Assembly (NCBI RefSeq): GCF_004339595.1
Contig: NZ_SMFU01000008.1
Location: forward strand, 62,001-126,000
Reading direction: 5' to 3'
From: Marinobacterium mangrovicola
GTDB taxonomy: Bacteria > Pseudomonadota > Gammaproteobacteria > Pseudomonadales > Balneatricaceae
DNA: 64,000 bases
The notes under the pieces are model-generated. The model saw only the letters and a program-made list of their open reading frames with translations, was not told the origin of the DNA and made no database searches. The position numbers were made by a program, and so were the translations under genes. Below, piece after piece: positions 59,775 to 64,000 of the stretch; the first letter of the stretch is position 1, and each line of letters opens with the position of its first letter.

Positions 59775-60671
59775 ATGAGCCGACACACTATGCCAACCTT
59801 CGCCCTCTCGGCGATAGCCTCCTCGTTGCTGATGATGCCTGTTGCCGGTCAGGCCGCGCAGATTGCTACCGACTCGGGCGACTACAGCCCGCTCCCCGCC
59901 GGTATCGACCTGGGTATCATCTACTACCAGCACACCCGCCACGATGAATTTTATGCCTCCGGCGATGAGATCTCCGACTTAGCCGGCATCGAAGAGCTGA
60001 AGACCGATATCGGCCTGCTGCGTTGGGTTCATTACATCGATGTGGGTGGTTATATCGTCGATCCTCAGATCATCATCCCGTTCGGTAAGGTTACCCTGGA
60101 TACGGTGGCTGGTAGCACCAGCAGCTCGGGGGTTGGCGATCCCATCGTCGGTGGTACGGTCTGGCTCTACAACAACCAGGAGTCCAAGCGAGCCTTTGGT
60201 TTGACAGCACTGGCATCCATCCCCATCGGCCAGTACGACGCCGATAAGGGCCCGGTCAATATCGGTGAAAATCGCTGGAAATTGATCACCCAGGCGGCCT
60301 ATGTAACCCCTCTGACCGAAACCTTTTCCCTGGAGCTGATCGGCGAATATACCTTCTTCGGCGATAACGACGACTTCGTAGGCATGGACCGCGAACAGGA
60401 CGATCAGTACGGCGTTCAGGCTCACCTGAGCAAGAGTTTCGGCCAATCCACCAAAGCGGTGTTGAGCTACTACCATGACTTCGGCGGTGAAAGCAGTCTG
60501 GATGGTATCGATCAGGATGACGAGCTGGATAACAACCGCTGGCAGGCCAGTCTGCAGCACTTTATCACCCCTGATATGCAGCTGCAGTTCCAGTACGGTC
60601 GCAGCATCGACGTTGAAAACGGCTTCTTTGAGGACAACCGTTTTAACTTTCGTTTCGTCAAAGTTTTCTAA
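59775..60671 (+). CDS. Outer-membrane barrel, MetA-pathway-of-phenol-degradation type
   Basis: A putative outer-membrane channel of 298 residues for uptake of a hydrophobic substrate. The signal peptide is cut after about residue 28 (MMPVAGQA). The rest is rich in alternating polar/aromatic beta strands (IYYQHTRHDEFYA, NRWQASLQHFITPD) and ends FNFRFVKVF, with the final aromatic residue of an outer-membrane barrel. The phenol_MetA family (PF13557 as I recall) and its usual neighbours are aromatic catabolic genes. It is the first gene after the sigma-54 promoter. Alternative ATG 59790 would cut the signal peptide slightly. Confidence 0.78.
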   Translation: MSRHTMPTFALSAIASSLLMMPVAGQAAQIATDSGDYSPLPAGIDLGIIYYQHTRHDEFYASGDEISDLAGIEELKTDIGLLRWVHYIDVGGYIVDPQIIIPFGKVTLDTVAGSTSSSGVGDPIVGGTVWLYNNQESKRAFGLTALASIPIGQYDADKGPVNIGENRWKLITQAAYVTPLTETFSLELIGEYTFFGDNDDFVGMDREQDDQYGVQAHLSKSFGQSTKAVLSYYHDFGGESSLDGIDQDDELDNNRWQASLQHFITPDMQLQFQYGRSIDVENGFFEDNRFNFRFVKVF

Positions 60672-60766
60672 TAAGGGGTGTTGACTCTTAGCGCGTTAAA
60701 ACTCCCTTACTCAAAGCCCTCTAATAAACGCTCTGCAAACAGAGCTCTAATAAAAAACGGACGCTT

Positions 60767-61315
60767 ATGAATAACCTGATGATAAGCCGACGCAAGTTCC
60801 TGCAAACAGCGTCGATGGTGGCCGCCGCGGTAAGCGTGTTACCCGGCATCAACGCCTTCTCTGGTGTACTCACCGAAGACTCCCGCATGACCGACCTGGA
60901 GCGGCAGGTATTCGGCAAAATGTTGCAGATAGCCCTGCCCACCGACGGCAGCAGCCTTGTTGCTCCCTCATCACTGCCGGTGCAGCCCACGCTGGAGCAG
61001 GCGCTCCTGGCTGGCATGGCACCTCACATCCGTCAGGGGCTGCGCGGCGGCATCGGTTATTTCAACGAGGGGCCGGTGGAGCAGTTTGGTGGCACCTTTG
61101 TGGAGCTAAACGACGCAGACGCGAGCCGCTTTGTGGATCAGTGGGCCGATTCCAATGAGGTGCCGCAGCGGGCGCTGGCCATGGGCCTGAAGAAGCTGAC
61201 CGTACTTGCCTACTGGGCGATTCCGGATACCTGGGCGCCGCTCGGCTACGACGGCCCCGTCTCCGACAAATGGAATCTTCCCTCGCTGGGCAACACGCCC
61301 GAGCCCCAGGCCTAA
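60767..61315 (+). CDS. Tat-exported small subunit of a GMC dehydrogenase
   Basis: A 182-residue protein with a clear twin-arginine signal (ISRRKFLQTASMVAAAVSVLPG; Arg8-Arg9). The mature part resembles the gluconate-2-dehydrogenase subunit 3 (gamma) family, which is exported folded and carries the GMC flavoprotein partner with it by hitch-hiking. The GMC gene lies 18 bp downstream and itself lacks any signal peptide, in full agreement. An A-rich AATAAAAAAC motif is 15 bp upstream of the ATG. Confidence 0.75.
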   Translation: MNNLMISRRKFLQTASMVAAAVSVLPGINAFSGVLTEDSRMTDLERQVFGKMLQIALPTDGSSLVAPSSLPVQPTLEQALLAGMAPHIRQGLRGGIGYFNEGPVEQFGGTFVELNDADASRFVDQWADSNEVPQRALAMGLKKLTVLAYWAIPDTWAPLGYDGPVSDKWNLPSLGNTPEPQA

Positions 61316-61333
61316 AGCAGAAGGTTGTAAGTT

Positions 61334-62881
61334 ATGGCTAATCAGAACAATACGTTGAATATCCAGACCGCCACTGACATCGCCGGGCCAGAGGTCAATA
61401 TCGATGCCGATGTGGTGGTGATCGGTTCCGGGGCTGGTGGCGCCATCAACGCCTATGAGCTGGCCCGCCAGGGTAAGAAGGTTGTGGTACTGGAGGCGGG
61501 TCCCTATGTACCTTCATCACAGTTTGCCGAGATGCTCGCAGTGGCCATGGGCACGCTTTACCAGGATGAAGGTGGTCAGGCCAATACCCATGGTGATATC
61601 TCGGTGCTTCAGGGCGCCTGCGTGGGTGGTTCCACCGTGGTCAATGCGGCCCTCTGTTTCCGCACGCCTGAATATTATCTCTCTCTTTGGGCCAAGGAGT
61701 TTGGCCTGAGCAACCTGACGCCTGAGCTGATGGCCGGCTATTTCGACAAGGTGGAAAAAAACCTCAGTATCAGTGAAAACGGCCCCCAGGAAACAAGCAT
61801 TGGCGCCGAGCTGATCTCCAAGGGGCTGGAAAAGCTCGATATACGCAAAGGTGTTGCACACCGAAACATTCGTGACTGTGCCATGACCGGCTTCTGCTTC
61901 GCCGGCTGCAAGACCGATCGCAAGCAGTCGATGCTGGTGACCTATCTACCCTGGGCCTGTAACCACGGCGCGAAAATCTACGCCGACACCCGGGTGACAC
62001 GGATAATCACCGAAAACGGCCAGGCCAGCGGTGTCGAGGCGCAGGTGATCGATCCGAAGACCAAGCAGCTCAAGGCGAGCATGAAGGTCAAGGCGCCGAT
62101 CGTGGTTCTGGCAGCGGGTCCAGTGCAGTCGCCGATCATTCTGCAGCAGTCCGGCATCGCCAATTCCAGTGGCCAGGTTGGCAAGAACTTCGCCTGTCAC
62201 CCGACCCTGTCTGTGACCGCGGTCTATGACCGCGAAGTGGATGACTTTCACGGTGCAACTCATTCCCTTTACGTGGATACACATACCCTGCCGGAAGAGG
62301 GCGGTTACCTGCTGCTGAACGCGGTTCAGGAGCCGGTGGAAGCGAGTTTCCAAGCGGAGCCGGGGACCGGTAAACCCTATGTCGCCTACATGGAGAAGTA
62401 CCGCAATACCATCCGTCTGATCACGCTGATCCACGATAAAAACGTCGGTGAAGTGCGCTGGAAAGAGGGTGCCAAAGAGATCATCTACGAGGTTGACGAT
62501 TACGATTTCGAGGCGATGAAAAAGGGGCTGAAGTACAACGCCCGTATCCTGTTCGCGGCCGGCGCAAGCTTCCTTTACCTGCCCACTTCCGACAAAACGC
62601 TGATCGAGAGTGAAGGCGATATCGACCGGGTAATCGATGCGTTGGAGAATGAGCCGGCCCGTTACCGCTATGTCTCTTTCCACCCCCAGGGTACGTGCCG
62701 CATGGGTGCAGATCCGGCCAGGTCAGTGGTGAACCCCTATGGCGAAACCCACGATGTGAAACGCCTATATATCGCCGACGCAAGCCTGTTGCCGACCTCC
62801 ATCGGCTACAACCCGTCCGAAACCGTGTATGCGTTGGCCACCTATATTGCCGACCAGATCGCCAAGGCGAACTTTAGCTGA
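61334..62881 (+). CDS. GMC-family FAD dehydrogenase with Cys-rich cluster motif
   Basis: A 515-residue flavoprotein that oxidises an alcohol. The FAD-binding motif VVVIGSGAGGAINAYELA (near residues 27-44), the GGSTVVNAALCFR segment and the C-terminal HPQGTCRMGADPARSVV with the SIGYNPSETVYALATYIAD catalytic/FAD end are present. Unlike oxygen-using oxidases it has Cys182-x5-Cys188-x3-Cys192 (DCAMTGFCFAGC), the pattern that holds a [3Fe-4S] cluster in bacterial FAD-glucose dehydrogenase. That suggests a dehydrogenase that passes electrons on. No signal peptide is seen; its Tat partner lies upstream. Substrate: likely an aryl or aliphatic alcohol (inferred from the adjacent benzaldehyde-dehydrogenase-like gene). 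Confidence 0.85.
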   Translation: MANQNNTLNIQTATDIAGPEVNIDADVVVIGSGAGGAINAYELARQGKKVVVLEAGPYVPSSQFAEMLAVAMGTLYQDEGGQANTHGDISVLQGACVGGSTVVNAALCFRTPEYYLSLWAKEFGLSNLTPELMAGYFDKVEKNLSISENGPQETSIGAELISKGLEKLDIRKGVAHRNIRDCAMTGFCFAGCKTDRKQSMLVTYLPWACNHGAKIYADTRVTRIITENGQASGVEAQVIDPKTKQLKASMKVKAPIVVLAAGPVQSPIILQQSGIANSSGQVGKNFACHPTLSVTAVYDREVDDFHGATHSLYVDTHTLPEEGGYLLLNAVQEPVEASFQAEPGTGKPYVAYMEKYRNTIRLITLIHDKNVGEVRWKEGAKEIIYEVDDYDFEAMKKGLKYNARILFAAGASFLYLPTSDKTLIESEGDIDRVIDALENEPARYRYVSFHPQGTCRMGADPARSVVNPYGETHDVKRLYIADASLLPTSIGYNPSETVYALATYIADQIAKANFS

Positions 62882-62895
62882 CAGGAGAGCAGGTT

Positions 62896-64000
62896 ATGAA
62901 TCTATCAGTCATTCATCAGGACAACGGAAGTTTTGAATTCGCCAACGGCTTCACAGGGTCGCCGTTCGATATTACTGAACCGGCCACCGGGCAGAAGCTT
63001 GGACAACTCAATTCGACCAGCATCGCCGAACTGGATCGGTTGGTTGAACAGACCGCTGCAGCACAGACAGCATGGGCAGCCACCGACTTCGACAGAAGGG
63101 CCCGAGTGTTACGCACCTTCGGCGGTCTGCTGGAGCAGAATGCCGAGTTGATCAACGCCTGGAACGCCCGCGAATGCGGCTCCATCGCCGGCAAGGCGGG
63201 CTGGGAACTGCAGGCGTGTATCGAACAGAGCTTCATGTGTGCGGCGATGCCGATGAACCCCTATGGTGAGGTTTACCCCTCCAGTATGCCGGGGCGAGAG
63301 AACATCTGTATCCGCGTCCCCCTCGGTGTGGTCGGCGTCATATCCCCCTGGAACTTCCCGCTGCTACTTTCGCTGAGGGCGGTGCTGCCGGCGTTGGCGA
63401 TGGGCAATGCCGTCGTGCTCAAGCCTGATCCGAACAGTTCGGTAATCGGCGGCGTGTTGATCGCGGAGCTGCTGCAACAGGCGGGCCTGCCGGAGGGCGT
63501 CTGTTCCCTGGCGCTGGGTGGCGCCGATGTGGGGCAGCATCTGGTGTCTCATCCGCAGGTCAACATGATCGCTTTCACCGGCTCTACGGCTGTGGGGCGA
63601 CAGATCGGTGAAGTCTGTGGTCGGCAATTGAAGAAAGCTGCGCTGGAGCTGGGTGGTAACAACGCGCTGCTGATTATGGATGACGCCGATATCGCTGCGG
63701 CATCTTCATGCGCCGCCTGGGGCTCCTTCCTGCACCAGGGGCAGATCTGCATGCAGTCCGGGCGTCATATCGTGGAGCGCTCGGTGGCGGATGCCTATAT
63801 CGATGCCCTGAGTGAACGGGCCCGGAAGCTAGTGGTCGGCGATCCCTACAGGGAAAACGTGCACCTGGGGCCAATCATCAGCGAGCGCCAGGCAGATCGG
63901 GTGATGAGCCTGATTGAACAGTCTCTAGCCATGGGCGCGCGGATCGTCTGTGGTGGCAAACGCGATGGGCTTTTCATCGAGCCCACGGTGATCGCCGATG
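62896..64000 (+). CDS. Aldehyde dehydrogenase, benzaldehyde-dehydrogenase-like (3' end outside window)
   Basis: An NAD(P)-dependent aldehyde dehydrogenase truncated by the window end; 368 codons are visible from ATG 62896, behind an ACAGGAGAGCAGG ribosome region. The general base is Glu251 (LELGGNN) and the nucleophile Cys285 (HQGQICMQSGR). The PWNFPLLLSLRAVLPALAMG and KPDPNSSVIGG segments resemble XylC-type benzaldehyde dehydrogenases. It is 14 bp after the GMC gene in the sigma-54 operon and would turn an aldehyde to an acid; benzaldehyde to benzoate would connect the operon to the box cluster. Confidence 0.85.
   Translation, partial: MNLSVIHQDNGSFEFANGFTGSPFDITEPATGQKLGQLNSTSIAELDRLVEQTAAAQTAWAATDFDRRARVLRTFGGLLEQNAELINAWNARECGSIAGKAGWELQACIEQSFMCAAMPMNPYGEVYPSSMPGRENICIRVPLGVVGVISPWNFPLLLSLRAVLPALAMGNAVVLKPDPNSSVIGGVLIAELLQQAGLPEGVCSLALGGADVGQHLVSHPQVNMIAFTGSTAVGRQIGEVCGRQLKKAALELGGNNALLIMDDADIAAASSCAAWGSFLHQGQICMQSGRHIVERSVADAYIDALSERARKLVVGDPYRENVHLGPIISERQADRVMSLIEQSLAMGARIVCGGKRDGLFIEPTVIAD

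Overview
The window looks like chromosome of a free-living, GC-rich gammaproteobacterium of the Oceanospirillales/Pseudomonadales type (a Marinobacterium-, Neptunomonas- or Marinobacter-like organism is my guess; I cannot fix the genus without a search). The first 27 kb carry the classical gammaproteobacterial housekeeping runs, the box genes fit an aerobic aromatic degrader, and there is no tRNA, rRNA, IS element, prophage or CRISPR array that I can see.

Layout. (1) 1-14.9 kb, + strand: envelope and lipid A run cdsA-rseP-bamA-skp-lpxD-fabZ-lpxA-lpxB-rnhB-dnaE-accA-tilS. (2) 14.9-23.8 kb, + strand: pyrG-eno-ftsB-truD-surE-pcm-DUF368-nlpD-rpoS, lacking the kdsA and ispD/ispF genes often found inside this run, and with a DUF368 (PopT-type lipid carrier translocase) gene between pcm and nlpD. 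A perfect bidirectional terminator separates rpoS from the convergent fdxA and mutS. (3) 27-30.5 kb: an AraC/PchR-like regulator and a TonB-dependent siderophore receptor, where cinA-recA might have been expected. (4) 30.5-37.5 kb: a SoxR-controlled RND efflux operon (adaptor, pump, outer-membrane channel) with a canonical 19-bp-spacer SoxR promoter, followed by soxR itself and a small unknown gene.

(5) 37.5-57.7 kb, - strand: about 20 kb in one direction for aerobic benzoate catabolism through benzoyl-CoA epoxidation. Transcription order is paaF-like hydratase, DUF4863 protein, benzoate-CoA ligase, alpha/beta hydrolase, boxD-type aldehyde dehydrogenase, paaG, paaH, thiolase, boxC, boxB, boxA, hot-dog thioesterase, boxR, then a Liv-type ABC importer (binding protein, two permeases, two ATPases) and a nitroreductase. 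Together these take benzoate from import to benzoyl-CoA, 2,3-epoxybenzoyl-CoA, 3,4-didehydroadipyl-CoA semialdehyde and its acid, and finally succinyl-CoA plus acetyl-CoA. Divergent from it on the + strand are paaY and an aldo/keto reductase.

(6) 59.5-64 kb, + strand: an operon behind a clear sigma-54 promoter with two palindromic upstream sites, encoding an outer-membrane barrel (phenol MetA type), a Tat-exported small subunit, a GMC dehydrogenase with a Cys-x5-Cys-x3-Cys motif suggesting an iron-sulfur cluster, and a benzaldehyde-dehydrogenase-like ALDH cut by the window end. I infer an (aryl) alcohol to aldehyde to acid module that could feed benzoate into region 5.

Regulatory signals that tie regions 5 and 6 together are TGCA repeats at three promoters of the box cluster (candidate BoxR operators) and A-rich AANAANAA leader motifs just upstream of at least eight start codons of the box cluster and of the sigma-54 operon, as expected for Hfq/Crc-type catabolite repression.
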